This document shows positions 12,741-24,763 of a stretch of DNA of 64,000 bases, piece after piece (the first letter of the stretch is position 1; every line of letters begins with the position of its first letter). The stretch is from Flaveria trinervia (taxonomy: Eukaryota > Streptophyta > Magnoliopsida > Asterales > Asteraceae). Below the pieces are notes generated by a model. The model worked only from the letters and a program-made list of their open reading frames with translations. It was not told where the DNA came from and searched no databases. The stretch is taken from positions 13,436,863 to 13,500,862 of the forward strand of contig CM046442.1 in the NCBI GenBank assembly GCA_025506515.1, in the 5' to 3' direction. The translations under genes were made by a program, and so were the position numbers.

Positions 12741-13879
12741 TTTCCTATTAAGATTTCTAAATAATATTTTAAAAACCATGTTTTAGAAATTCTCAACTCC
12801 ATATGACCCTAGTTTTGGTTTGCATCAAATTGAACATCCAATTGATGTAGTTAACAAAATCAAACATAGGGTTTTGATTCCTTATGTAAAACTGAGTATG
12901 ACGGTGTGCTTAACTTACTTGATTAAGGTCAAATTGATGATATTCGATGGTCGAACACGTCCCGACTAAAAACAGAATTTGGTCGAGAGGGTAACGATCC
13001 TGTTGGTTCCATTGATGATAGATGAAGATTTAGGAAGTAGTGATGAGTAGAAGCCCTCAATCAATTGTGATTATTGAAGTCCAGAAGGTTGATTTCGGCT
13101 AGGTAGCAGGTTCGATGTGTGACATGCGTCACCTTAAGGTCCGTCAAACAATATAATTAACCATCAACTTTTTCTTAATTGTTCTTCCTCTTCTTCATGA
13201 ACTCCTGTTATAGAAATCATGTTTGCTTTATTACCCTTGTACTTGTACTTCCTTCGTGAACGTGTGCAAAACCTATACCTTTTATAAATTTCATCACCAT
13301 TATCACCAAATATATCATTTTTATTTATAACCATTGATATTAATAAAACCATTTTAAGTTATCAATTACCATTAAACACACTTTTAACATTAATATAACA
13401 AACACGCTTAAAGTCGTTTTCAACCGAAACAAACTTTGGGAACTCGGGGGCTAAGTGCAGAGACTAAAATTGACATTTTGCAAACTTGGGATGGGTATAA
13501 AAACCCCATTCCCAGCCATTTTCTTCATCTTCTTCACTTCTTCTTCTTCAATTTCTTCTTCACCACATATCTTCTTCACTTTTGCACTAAAAACGCTCCA
13601 TTTGGTCTCGTTTTCGTCGTCTAGACTTCATCTACAACCTAGTCTACCCCATCCTTGCAGGTAGACGACCTTGGTTGTCCATTTCTTGCTCGTTTTACTG
13701 CTGTCCATTTCTAGGGTTTCGGGTGTTCGGGTCAACCCGAACACAAGAGATCGTGTGGGTGCGTGTGGTGTCTTTCTGAGTGTGCTTCTTGTTTGTGTGT
13801 GTTTGTTGTGTGATTTTGGAAGTCCTTGTTGTGTAAAACCCGTGCTCGGGGCAGCCGAAGGCTACTCTGCACTTTAGCA

Positions 13880-14142
13880 GTCGCGAACCTGTAGTTCAGG
13901 TGACTGGGTCTGTCATGCGACTGAGCCATGCGACTAAGTCATGCGACTGGGTCATTCGGGCGACTGAGTCGTGCGACTGGGAATGTCAGGGCGATTGAGC
14001 CGTGCGATCAAATGTTGTGTGCGATTGAGTCAATGCGGATGAATGTTGTGTGCGATTGAGTCAATGCGGATGAATGTGGTGTGCGATTGAGTCCTACGAC
14101 CGGATGAATGTATGCGACTGTGCGTGTATCGCACGACTGAAG
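13880..14142. repeat. Minisatellite of GCGACTGAGTC-type units
   Basis: Imperfect repeats of GCGACTGRGTC and TGCGATTGAGTCAATGCGGA. The same array is in the 3' LTR at 22150-22394. Confidence 0.75.
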
Positions 14143-14581
14143 TGAAGGGTTTGCAAGAACACAAAACATAGTTTAACCCGTTAAACTTTCTGAAAACGCA
14201 GCGGAATGATAACTTAATAAACTTGATTATGTGACACCCGAATATTTATTATTTTGAAGCCGGTGAAGAAAGAAAAGAAAATAAAGTCCAAAGTCGAGGG
14301 ACCAAACTCGCCCACGAAAGAAAGTCGGGTGAGGGGGAGTATATAAGGGAGAGGGCAGCCCTTACCCTCTCCCCCACACTCACAAATCAGCCAAAGAAAA
14401 GGGGAGAAGAGAGAAAAAGAAAAAAAAGTGTTGGTTCGGGTCGCCAAAATCGTCGTGAAGCAAGCCAAATCGAAGCTCTTGTCGTTGTGCTCGTTTAGGT
14501 GAGTTCTAGGACCCCTCTTTTACATGTTTTGAATGATTTTGGGGCTGGAACACATCTGAAAACCCTTTTTCGCGTTTTTGG

Positions 14582-14640
14582 GTGAAAACCCGTATGTATG
14601 CGTGTATGTATGCGTGTATGTATGCGTGTATGTATGCGTA
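14582..14640. repeat. Short tandem repeat (GTATGTATGC)n
   Basis: About five copies of a 12-base unit GTATGTATGCGT in the 5' LTR middle. Confidence 0.85.
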
Positions 14641-14864
14641 GGACCCGTTTGGGGCTTGATTTCTTGCTTGGTTGTGCTTGAATAATGTTATGGTATGCAT
14701 TCTTAAGGTTTAGGATGGTCGACTTAGGCTTAAAATGGGTTTAGATGAGTTTGGAGGCCGAAAACCCTCGGCTGCAGTCGGGATGAACTGCATTCTGCAT
14801 CAGTTAGGGTTAGGCGACCGACTGGAGGCCGAATGGAGGCCATACGGCCGATTAGGGTGCGATT

Positions 14865-15110
14865 GGGGTCCATTCGCATGATTGGGGTTCATTCGCACGA
14901 TTGGGGTTCATTCGCACGATTGAAGGGCCAGTCGCATGGGGGTCATACGACTAAAGGTCCATTCGCACGACTGAAGGTCCAGTCGCATAGGTGTTCATCC
15001 GCATTGTCCATTCGCACGACTGGATGTTCATTCGCATAGGTGTTCATCCGTATTAGTTCATTCGCATGATGTTCAGTCGCATGGAGGCAATGCGACTAAA
15101 GGGTGTCCAT
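14865..15110. repeat. Minisatellite of CATTCGCACGATTG-type units
   Basis: Imperfect units such as TTCATTCGCACGATTGGGG and AGTCGCATAGGTG. It is present only in the 5' LTR; the 3' LTR has a related but different array. Confidence 0.75.
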
Positions 15111-15553
15111 ACGCCCGAATAGGGCTGTTGTACCCGAGGAAGGTGTAGATTGACTTCTGACTTTCGGGGGAAAGTGCAGATGTAAGTTTTGATGTAAAGG
15201 TTCCCATAAGAGTTTGTAAGATGACGCTTGAGGTCTTAGAAAGCATGTAGGGCATGATGAGGATGATGATGGTACTGCAAGTTTATGTACGTTATGTATG
15301 TATGGTGTTGCCCTGTATGATGATAATGATGACTGCGTGTGCTATGTTCCTAATATGATGTATGTTATCTTTCTTGTGGCCTTATGCGTCATGCTAATGA
15401 ATAAATGAAGTATTATGTAACGTAAAGTGAAAGATAATGAAGGAGGAACGTGATGAATGAATGCATGTATTAATGAACGAATGAAACGTCTTGCACGCAT
15501 CGGATGACGGGTCCTTCTTTGTGATTGGCCCTTAATGTAGAACCTCTACCGCT

Positions 15554-15682
15554 TACCCCTAGTACTGTGGCATACGTTTAGCTGTTCATTTGTTGACTTC
15601 GGCCCAGTAGCTAAGACTGATGGTTACTCCTAGTACCGTGGCATACGTTTAGCTGTTCATTTGTTGACTTCGGCCCAGTAGC
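15554..15682. repeat. Tandem duplication, 71-bp period
   Basis: The segment CTAGTACTGTGGCATACG through GGCCCAGTAGCT occurs twice, 71 bases apart, in the 5' LTR just before the shared terminal block. Confidence 0.85.
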
Positions 15683-16035
15683 TGCCTTAGTGGAGACCCT
15701 AGGATGCATTTTCGGGCTAAACTTGTCATTTTGAAAACATTTGATGTAGTCTGTTTTAAATCAACAATTACTCTTTTGTTACTTGTTCCCGGGTTGTGGG
15801 AAAAATACATTACAATGTTGATTTTCGTATTTGTGTGATCATTGGTTGCGTATGCTTATGGCTATGTTGTCGTGAACATTGACTAAACACGACACAAGTC
15901 CCCTTGTTGTCGGGTGTCGTCATGACATGCTTGTTATCATTTATTATATTGCATCTCTATCGCTTACCATGTGTTATGACGATTCCCGTCTCGTTACATC
16001 CCCATGTTTCCGCTCTTAGCGGGGGTGTGACAGAC

Positions 16036-16048
16036 TGGTATCAGAGCC
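16036..16048 (+). promoter_or_regulatory. Primer binding site, initiator Met-tRNA
   Basis: TGGTATCAGAGCC lies three bases after the 5' LTR. It is complementary to the 3' end of plant initiator methionine tRNA, the usual primer of this retroelement group. Confidence 0.9.
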
Positions 16049-16203
16049 ATTGGTTATAGAGAATTAGGAAATACACTTGACCTAGACTATAACCTAGGAA
16101 CCTTCATGTATATTTGCATGCCAGGGTTGTGTGCATTTTATATCTCATACGTGTTCCTCATTACTTGTTCGTTTATCTATCTGTTTCTTGATCATTTCAC
16201 CCT

Positions 16204-16560
16204 ATGAGGGAGCCCTTGTGCTCACTCTTTACGGGATGTTTCTATTGGATCTTCCGTTCCCTTTGCGCACCGAGTTGTTTTATCAATCCGGGTATTAAAC
16301 CCGAAGAGATCTTCATAAATCGTGCTATTGCGCTTGACCTAGACACTGAGATTTACCCCGAGGAGGTTGTGTTTGAGACCTCGATAGAGGAGGAAATAGA
16401 CAACCTCCGCCAGACTAAAATTGATTACATGCATGGATGTGCTATTATTATGATGGACTACTGTTGGGACATTACCTTTACATGGTGTGAGAATTACACG
16501 ATTTGTATGCGATGTGTGACAACCATAAGTATGGTATTAACCTGGAATGTTAGACCTTAA
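16204..16560 (+). other. Leader open frame of unknown meaning, 118 codons
   Basis: An open frame lies between the primer site and gag. Codons after about 40 give an acidic stretch (I-K-P-E-E-I, E-I-Y-P-E-E-V, E-E-E-I-D) unlike random AT-rich DNA. I recognise no domain. It may be a decayed 5' part of the polyprotein or captured sequence. Confidence 0.25.
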
Positions 16561-16627
16561 TGTGACATGGATGATATACCTTACAATGGTTAGAAACTTA
16601 TGTGTTTACTGCTTTTATGATTAGAAC

Positions 16628-17890
16628 ATGCCGCCTCGAAGAGTTACCCGCAGCAACAGTGGCGGAAGTGAAGCCCCGAGGGGCAGGGGCAAAGGCAGAG
16701 GCAGAGCACCAAGGACAAGCGATGGTCCTACCAACGACAATCTGGGTACAGGAAACTCTGATATGGCAGCCTTAATTGCCCAACAGTTGGCCGCATTGAT
16801 TTCGACTATCATGGCCCAAGTGAGTGATGCTCTTTAGAATCACCACCCCCACGGGGATGGTGGCAATGATAACGAGGATAATGGGAACCCGACTGGGAAT
16901 GAAAGCAATCAAGAGACTGGGAATGGTGGTATAGCCGGTAATGAAACTGGGATTGTTAATGAGACCGGGGTTGTGAATGCTAGATGGGGATGTTCATACA
17001 AGGATTTGTGGCTTGTAAACCGAGAGAGTTTGATGGCAAAGATGGAGCCATAGCCCTGACTAGATGGCTTGAAAAGATGGAGGCAGTGATTGACATCAGG
17101 AATGCCTTGACAACCAAAGGATCAAGTATGCCATGTGCTCACTACAGGGCAAGGCACTAACTTGGTGGAACACCCAAATTCAGTCTAGAGGAAGAGAATC
17201 GGCGATGCAAATGTCATGGGATGAATTCAAAGCCCTAATCACCAAGGAACTGTCCTCTCAATGAGATGCAGAAACTAGAGCATGAGTTCTGGAATCATGC
17301 TATGGTGGGGGTTGGGCACGCAGCTTACACCGATCGCTTTCACTAGCTAGCAAGATTGGTTCTGCATCTGGTCAACCCGGAATCAAAGAGGATTGAAAGG
17401 TACATTTGGGGATTTGCACCTCAAATCCGGGCAATGGTAACCGTAGCTGCTCCTCCTACTATCCCAAGCGCAATTCTGAAGGCTGGCGCTCTAACTGATG
17501 AGATGGTGAGAACAGGGGTATTGGGCATGGGAGCAGAGAAATGGAAAGAGGTTGGGAAACGAGCTGGTCGAGTGCTGGGAAATTCGAGAAAAGGGCCAAG
17601 ACAACCAGGAATTTTGTGGTCGTGACCCAGGGCAGGCGAGAGTATGTGGGCCCGCACCCCAAATGTGATAGGTGCAACTTTCATCATCCCCCAGCTATGT
17701 CGTGCGGGTGTGCGCGAACTGTAGACGTCCGGGGCATTTAGCAAGAGACTGCAGAACAGCGCCGAATATGGTTGCACCAGTCAACACGGTTAACCCCGCC
17801 GGGAATGCTAGGGGCTGTTATGAGTGTGGAAGCTCTGATCACTACATAAACATATGCCCCAAACTGAATCGGGCATCGGGTCAACAAAGG
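16628..17890 (+). pseudogene. gag: gypsy gag (broken)
   Basis: It begins with a basic M-P-P-R-R-V-T-R-S-N-S-G-G segment typical of chromovirus gag, then an R/G-rich tract. It is interrupted by a TAG at 16835 and further frame changes near 17110-17350. The 3' part carries two CCHC zinc knuckles in alternating frames, one of the form C-A-N-C-R-R-P-G-H-L-A-R-D-C (near 17710) and C-Y-E-C-G-S-S-D-H-Y-I-N-I-C (near 17815). Gag packages element RNA and forms the particle. Confidence 0.75.
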
Positions 17891-18442
17891 AACAAGCAGC
17901 AACAGGTGATGGCTATAGCTGGAAATCAAGGCCCGGCAAACCAAGGGAACACGGCTCGGGGACGCGCTTTTGTCATTGGAACCAACGATGCTCGTCAGGA
18001 CCCGAATGTTGTCACGGGTACGTACTTACTCAATAATCACTTTGCAGCTATATTATTTGACACTGGAGCTAGCAATAGCTTTATATCTTCTGAGTTTGTG
18101 CAATTGCTTGATTTGAGTCCTAGTAGGCTAGAAACTAGCTACTCTATAGAAATGGCCAATGGTAGGGTTGTTCAGGCTGATGAAATTATTAGAAAGTGCT
18201 TATTGATATTGGAGGACCATGCCTTCGATATAGACTTGATACCCTTTGAGTTAGGAAGTTTCGACGTGATTGTGAGAATGGATTGGTTGTCGAAACACGG
18301 AGCTGAGATCGTTTGTCGGGATAAAGTGGTACGAATCCCCATGCCAAACGGGGAGGTACTCAGAATTCAAGGAGAACGACCGGGAAGAAACTTAAAGCTT
18401 ATTTCCTGCATGAAAGCACGCCGGAGTTTACAAAAACAGTGA
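17672..18442 (+). pseudogene. pol: gypsy protease region of pol
   Basis: An open frame of 256 codons holds zinc knuckles at its start and an aspartic protease at about residues 120-220, with the active-site motif F-D-T-G-A-S-N-S-F-I. Its stop at 18440 follows a K-A-R-R-S-L-Q-K-Q segment where the polyprotein would normally continue, so this is a break in one gag-pol frame. Confidence 0.8.
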
Positions 18443-18449
18443 TACGCTT

Positions 18450-20252
18450 TTCTGGCTCATGTGGTGGAAAAGAAAGAAGAGGAGCATAAATTGGTAGATA
18501 TCCCTGTAGTGCGGGATTACCCAGATGTATTTCCTGATGACTTGTCTGGTTTGCCTCCTCCACGGCAGGTGAATTTCGTATTGAGTTGGTTCCTAGAGCT
18601 ACACCGGTAGCAAAGACACCTTATCGGTTAGCACCATCTGAAATGCAAGAGTTATCTAGCCAATTACAGGAACTACTGGAGAAGGGTTTTATTCGGCCGA
18701 GTCACTTGCCTTGAGGAGCACCGGTGTTATTTGTCAAAAAGAAGGATGGGTCGTTCCGTGTGTGCATCGACTATCGTGAGTTGAACAAGTTAACTGTGAA
18801 GAATCGGTATCCTCTCCCCAGGATCGACGACCAGTTTGATCAGTTACAGGGAGCTTCGTATTTCTCGAGATCGACCTTCATTCTGGATATCATCAACTAA
18901 GGGTTTTCGAGGAGGACATACCGAAGACAGCGTTTAGAACTCGTTATGGGCACTATGAGTTCTTGGTCGTGCCGTTCGGATTGACTAACGCACCGGCTGT
19001 GTTTATGGACCTAATGAACCGGGTGTGTAAACCTTACTTGGATAAGTTTGTGATCGTATTCATAGACGACATACTTATCTACTCCCGATCAAAAGAGGAT
19101 CATGAAGAACACCTTCGGGCAATACTGGAACTGTTAAGGGAAGAGAAACTTTACGGCAAGTTCTCGAAGTATGAATTCTGGTTGCGAGAAGTGAAGTTTT
19201 TGGGTCATGTGGTTAACAAGGATGGGATTCATGTAGATCCCGGCAAAACCAAAGCAGTAAAGAAATGGGATACACCTCAGACGCCTTCAGAGATACGGCA
19301 ATTCTTAGGATTGGCCGGATACTATCGTCGTTTCATCGCGAACTTTTCAAAGATCGCTCAACCGTTAACATTGTTGACTCAGAAAGACAAGAAGTTTGAT
19401 TGGGGACATGCACAAGAACAAGCGTTCCAAACGCTGAAAGATAAGCTGTGTAATGCACCGATATTGTCCCTCCCAGACGGAACTGATGATTTTGTGGTAT
19501 ACTATGATGCTTCACATCAAGGGTTGGGATGTGTACTAATGCAGAAGGATAAGGTGATTGCCTACGCTTCGCGTCAACTTAAGGTGCACGAAAAGAACTA
19601 CACGACTCATGATCTTGAGTTGGGTGCTGTAGTATTTGCACTCAAGATATGGAGGCATTTATGGAACCAATGCTTCATCTACACAGATCATAAAAGCCTT
19701 CAACATATCCTGGATCAGAAGGAACTCAATATGCGACAGCGACGCTGGGTAGAGCTTCTTAGTGACTACGATTGTGAAATCCGGTATCATCCAGGGAAAG
19801 CTAACGTGGTGGCTGATGCTTTAAGCCACAAAGAACGCGTGAAACCACTACGTGCTCGAGCTTTGGGATTGACCATTCAAACGAATATGAAAGCTCAGAT
19901 CCAAATTGCACAAAGTGAGGTGTTGAAAGAAGAAAACCTTGCGGGAGAAGAATTCCGAGGGTTGGATAAACAACTGATGTGCAAGGACGATGGTGTACAG
20001 TACTTCGTGGACCGTATATGGGTACCAAGATGGGGAGGTGTATGTACTTTGGTCATGGATGAAGCATACAAGACGCGATATTCTATTCATCCTGGTGCAG
20101 ACAAGATGTACCACGATCTTAAGGATTTGTACTGGTGGCCAGGCATGAAGAAAGACATTGCCATGTACGTGAGCAGGTGTTTGACATGCTCGAAAGTTAA
20201 AGCTGAACATCAGAAACCATCGGGACTGTTACAGCAACCTGAGATTTCCTAG
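18450..20252 (+). pseudogene. pol: gypsy reverse transcriptase, RNase H and integrase N-end
   Basis: The reverse transcriptase starts near 18600 and shows V-K-K-K-D-G-S-F-R-V-C-I-D-Y-R-E-L (18730-18785) and the catalytic F-I-D-D-I-L-I-Y-S (near 19060). It carries a TGA at 18714 in the expected P-W-G-A-P site (TGG to TGA) and a shift near 18875; from 18963 the frame is open for 429 codons. RNase H shows Y-Y-D-A-S (near 19500) and Y-T-D-H-K-S-L. The integrase zinc-binding end has H and CLTC (20090-20190). The frame ends at a TAG at 20250. Confidence 0.88.
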
Positions 20253-21281
20253 TGGAAATGGGAGAACATAGCCATGGATTTCATTACCAAACTCCCTCGA
20301 GCGAGCAACGGGCATGACTCGATATGGGTCGTAGTGGATCGAATGATGAAATCAACATATTTCTTGCCAATCCGAGAAGACTACAAAATGGACAAGTTGG
20401 CGAGATTGTACATAAAAGAGGTCGTGACAAGACACGGAGTGCCGGTGTCAATCATATCCGACCGCGATGGACGATTTACTTCATGATTTTGGCAGACACT
20501 ACAGAAAGCGATGGGCACTCGATTAGACATGAGTACCGCCTATCACCCTTAGACAGATGGTCAAAGTGAACGAACTATACAAACGCTGGAAGACATGCTG
20601 AGAGCGTGCGTATTCGAATTTGGTGGTAGTTGGGACACTCATCTACCGTGATTGAGTTCTCTTACAACAACAGCTACCATACCAGCATTGGGTGTGCTTC
20701 GTTCGAAGCGTTGTACGGAAGGAAATGTAGATCACCCATTTGTTGGGCTGAGATTGGTGAAAGTCAGTTAACAGTCCCAGAGATCATTCAGGAAACAACC
20801 AACAAGATCTTCCAAATCAAAGATAGACTAAAAGCCGCTAGAGATCGCCAAAAGAGCTATACCGACAACCGTCGGAAGCTCTAGAATTCAATGTTGGGGA
20901 TCAAGTGTTACTCAAAGTCTCTCCTTGGAATGGAATTGTTCGGTTTGGAAAGAAAGGGAAGTTAGCCCCAAGATACGTTGGACCATTCGAGATTACGGAA
21001 AGGATTGGTCCAGTGGCGCACCGATTAAGGTTACCACAAGAACTCAGTGGTGTGCATGATACTTCCATGTGTCGAACCTCAAGAAGTGTTTGGCTGACGA
21101 ATCACTTCACGTATCGATTAAGGATATCAAAATCGAAGAAAAGCTTCATTATATTGAGGAACCCATTGAGATCATGGATCGTAAGGTCAAACAGTTGAAG
21201 CGCAGTAGAATACCAATCGTTCGCGTGAGATGGAATTCAAAACGAGGACCAGAGTTTACATGGGAACGGAAGATCAGATGA
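20253..21281 (+). pseudogene. pol: gypsy integrase core and chromodomain-like tail
   Basis: The integrase core has the expected acidic residues in A-M-D-F-I-T-K-L-P (near 20275), I-I-S-D-R-D-G-R-F (near 20455) and G-Q-S-E-R-T-I-Q (near 20565). Stops or shifts occur at 20484, near 20550, near 20650 and at 20882. The C-terminal part has a G-P-F-E-I segment, then V-S-N-L-K-K-C-L, then E-P-I-E-I-M-D-R-K-V-K-Q-L and R-V-R-W-N-S, a form seen in Tekay-type chromodomains that target insertion to heterochromatin. Confidence 0.82.
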
Positions 21282-21360
21282 AACTTAAATATCCACATCT
21301 ATTCGAGGATGACACTCTTGGACCTAACTCCAGCTGAATTTTGGGATGAAATTCTCTCAA

Positions 21361-21371
21361 CTGGGGGATAC
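21361..21371 (+). promoter_or_regulatory. Polypurine tract
   Basis: CTGGGGGATAC directly precedes the 3' LTR; the purine run primes plus-strand DNA synthesis. Confidence 0.8.
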
Positions 21372-23970
21372 TGTGACATCCGTCACCTTAAGGTCCGTCA
21401 AACAACATAATTAACCATCAACTTTTACTTAATTGTTCTTCCTCTTCTTCATGAACTCATGTTATAGAAATCATGTTTGCTTTATTACCCTTGTACTTGT
21501 ACTTCCTTCGTGAACGTGTGCTAAACCTATACCTTTTATAAATTTCATCATCATTATCACCAAATATATCATTTTTATTTATACCATTGATATTAATAAA
21601 ACTATTTTAAGTTATCAATTACCATTAAACACACTTTTAACATTAATATAACAAACACGCTTAAGTTGTTTTCAACCGAAACAAACTTTGGGAACTCGGG
21701 GGCTAAGTGCAGGGACTAAAATTGACATTTTGCAAACTTGGGATGGGTATAAAAACCTCATTCCAGCCATTTTCTTCATCTTTTTCACTTCTTCTTCTTC
21801 AATTTCTTCTTCACCACTATCTTCTTCACTTTTGCACTAAAAACGCTCCATTTGGTCTCGTTTTCATCGTCTAGACTTCATCTACAACCTAGTCTACCCC
21901 ATCCTTGCAGGTAGACGACCTTGGTTTTCCATTTCTTGCTCGTTTTACTGCTATCCATTTCTAGGGTTTCGGGTGTTCGGGTCAACCCGAACACAAGAGG
22001 TCGTGTGGCTGTGTGTGGTGTCTTTCTGAGTGTGCTTCTTGTTTTTGTGTGTTTGTTGTGTGATTCTGGAAGTCCTTGTTGTGTACAACCCATGCTCGGG
22101 GCAGCCGAAGGCTGCTCTGCACTTCAGCAGTCGCGAACATGCAGTTCAGGCGACTGGGTCTATCATGCGACTGAGCCGTGCGACTGGGTGAGTCATGCGA
22201 CTGGGTCATTCGGGCGACTGAGTCGTGCGACTGGGAATGTCATGCGACTGAGTCGTGCGATCGAATGTTGTGTGCGATTGAGCCAATGCGGATGAATGTT
22301 GTGTGCGATTGACTCAATGCAGATGAATGTGGTGTGCGATTGAGTCCTACGACCGAATGAATGTATGCGACGGTGCGTGTATCGCACGACTGAAGGCCAA
22401 TCGTACGAATGAAGGTTCAGTCGTACGAATGAAGCTGATTCGTACGAATGAAGGTTGATTCGTGTGTATGGAGGTTAAGTCGTGCGATTGGGTGTTGTGT
22501 GGTACGACTGAATGTCAGTCATACGAATGAAGGTTCAATCGTGCCAATGAAGCTGATTCGTATGATTGAAGGTTGATTCGTACGAATGGAGTGTTGAGTC
22601 GAGTGTCTGGTCCTGTTGTGTGACTGATGGTGCTGTGTGTGTGAATTTCCTTCTTGAATGTCTTGTGATGATAAGGTAACATTAGTAAAAGTGTCATTGC
22701 TTGACCACAAAGATTAAAGTCAACGGTATCAATATGCACATACTATTTCAATCTAAACCAACCTAACATTTTACAAATTTTCAACAACCCTTTGGGGATG
22801 ACAAATATTCAACAAGTACTATCTTTTATAACAATGAGATCTTTACACGAATGTCATTAGCAATGACGACTACTCTTAGTACTTGGATCTACATAAGATC
22901 TGATACGTGTGTCCGCCTGAGTGTGTGTTACCCACGACCGAACCGATACAACCCGAACCGACCCATATTACTACTTGCTTTATACACGTCATTAATGCTA
23001 AACAATAAATGTCAATAGGTGTTTGACTGTTTATTGCATACAACTGTCGGGAACTTTGATCATTCATACTTACCACTTAACATGTGAGTTTCGTGGCCCC
23101 TTTTTATGCTTATACTACTTTACAAACATTTAAAAACATGGGGAAAAGGTATGCTCACCCGTTTTCATGCTGTACAACATACATACAATTTACATACTTA
23201 GAATCAACGTGCTACTGTTTTGTGGGTACTTATCTGATACATGCTTGGGTCTGTTGTGTGGTTCTTTCTTACAACCATTTAATTCTAGTGTGGAACCAAC
23301 GGATAGGTATTGGTAGTACTACTTGGGTTGACACTCCCACCCTCGTGTTGGTATACTAGTTAGTACCAACAGATGCCAGGAACGGGCCTTGGGTGAATAT
23401 ATTCCGACAAGATTCTTTGTGTATGTCGTTAGGTTTGGTTGTAAAGCTCATGTCATGTGATTTTGCTTACTTATAACTATATGCACGATATTCTGCAACA
23501 ACATTTATACAGCGTCAATTACTTATTTGCTTTCAAACCTGCGAGCTCACCAACAATTTTATTGACCATTTTGAGCATATATTTTCAGGTGATCATGCTA
23601 GCTGAAGATCTAGGTGTGCTGCCTTAGTGGAGACCCTAGGATGTATTTTCGGGCTAAACTTGTCATTTTGAAAACATTTGATGTAGTCTGTTTTAAATCA
23701 ACAATTACTCTTTTGTTACTTGTTCACGGGTTGTGGGAAAAATACATTACAATGTTGATTTCCGTATATGTGTGATCATTTGGTTGCGTATGCTTATGGC
23801 TATGTTGTCGTGAACATTGACTAAACACGACACAAGTCCCCTTGTTGTCGGGTGTCGTCTTGATACGCTTGTTATCATTTATTATATTGCATCTCTATCG
23901 CTTACCATGTGTTATGACGATTCTCGTCTCGTTACATCCCCGTGTTTCCGCTCTTAGCGGGGGTGTGACA
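21372..23970 (+). repeat. 3' LTR of the gypsy element (2,599 bp)
   Basis: It starts TGTGACATCC and ends GGGGGTGTGACA. The TATA box is at 21748-21755. Blocks 21372-22394 and 23618-23970 match the 5' LTR. The middle (22395-23617) is unrelated to the 5' LTR and contains the array of TCGTACGAATGAAGG units, then a GAGCTCACC and TTTTCAGGTGA region typical of this LTR group. Confidence 0.85.
22390..22610. repeat. Minisatellite of TCGTACGAATGAAGG units
   Basis: Eight or more imperfect units of about 19 bases, some with the palindrome TTCGTACGAA. It is present only in the 3' LTR. Confidence 0.8.
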
Positions 23971-24695
23971 CGATGGTTATGGTGATCGAACATAATGTTT
24001 GTGTGTTATATATATGAAATTGAGGTTACAGATAGTTTAAATGGGTTGATTAGAAGCTTTACCCTTGATTAAATAGGGTGAATTTGATTGGTTTCATATT
24101 GAATGGATTGAACTTTGATTCGGGTGTTTCGGGTTTGATTCGACTGTAATTACATGGTGTTGCTAGCAATGGTTGATATGCTTGAATTTGTAATTATCTC
24201 ATGAGTGTTTTTGGTCAATTAATTTGGTTAATTATGTTAGTGATCAAGGCGTAATTGTTTGAAATTTGAATGTGATGTTCGCTTTCGATTGAAGGCTTTA
24301 AACAAGTAAATTAAACGATTCGAAACAAGTACAAGGTTCGAAATTGATTCAAGAGAGTTATACTGTTGTTTAATTGCATAAAAGTCGAGTCTTTTGGGTG
24401 CTTGGTGGTCGCTGGAGACGTTGGCCGAAGTTTGGCCAGTCACAGGGAAAACGACGGGAAGGGGGGCTAGGCTTTTAATTCATTTTCCACTTTGGTCCCT
24501 GAGGTTACCATGTAACAATTCATGCATATAACCTTTTAATTTAAGTTTTAAATTTCTATTTATGACCCAAACTTAATATAACCTTAACTTAATTTAAATA
24601 ATAGTTCCATTCATTTTATAAAATATTTATCAAACCTAATAATGTTAATAAGATAAATTTCCATTTACTTATTTATTGTAAAATGAGGAATAAAG

Positions 24696-24759
<64 letters not shown>
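24696..24759. repeat. (TA)n microsatellite
   Basis: About 60 bases of uninterrupted TA inside the solo LTR. Confidence 0.95.

Positions 24760-24763
<4 letters not shown>

Larger units (their letters stand above)
13118..16032 (+). repeat. 5' LTR of the gypsy element (2,915 bp, chimeric)
   Basis: The first 1,025 bases (13118-14142) and last 352 bases (15681-16032) match the 3' LTR. The middle 1.54 kb does not. The TATA box TATAAAAA is at 13496-13503 and a CT-rich stretch follows. A second LTR-like start, TGTGACACCCG, lies at 14229, with its own U3-like GAGGGACCAAA and TATATAAG near 14340. Short open frames here (for example 13671-13877) are LTR artefacts. Confidence 0.85.
13118..23970 (+). mobile_element. 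Ty3/gypsy chromovirus-type LTR retrotransposon, 10.85 kb
   Basis: It is a complete structure: two LTRs that start TGTGACAT and end GGGGGTGTGACA, a perfect 5-bp duplication CGATG (13113-13117 and 23971-23975), a primer binding site for initiator Met-tRNA, gag and pol in order PR-RT-RNaseH-IN, and a polypurine tract. A chromodomain-like tail after integrase suggests a Tekay/Del-type chromovirus. All genes carry stops or shifts, so the copy is non-functional. In the first 200 bases the LTRs differ at about 3% of positions by eye, so insertion was fairly recent. The LTR middles are unrelated (see findings). Confidence 0.9.

Noticed and set aside
13436..15255. Several frames of 60-84 codons, some with a signal-like start
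   Set aside because: They lie in the gypsy 5' LTR, and equivalents in the 3' LTR are altered by frameshifts, so they are not conserved genes.
21921..22295. 124-codon frame with a hydrophobic start
   Set aside because: It lies in the 3' LTR and runs into the minisatellite array; its partner in the 5' LTR is cut short.
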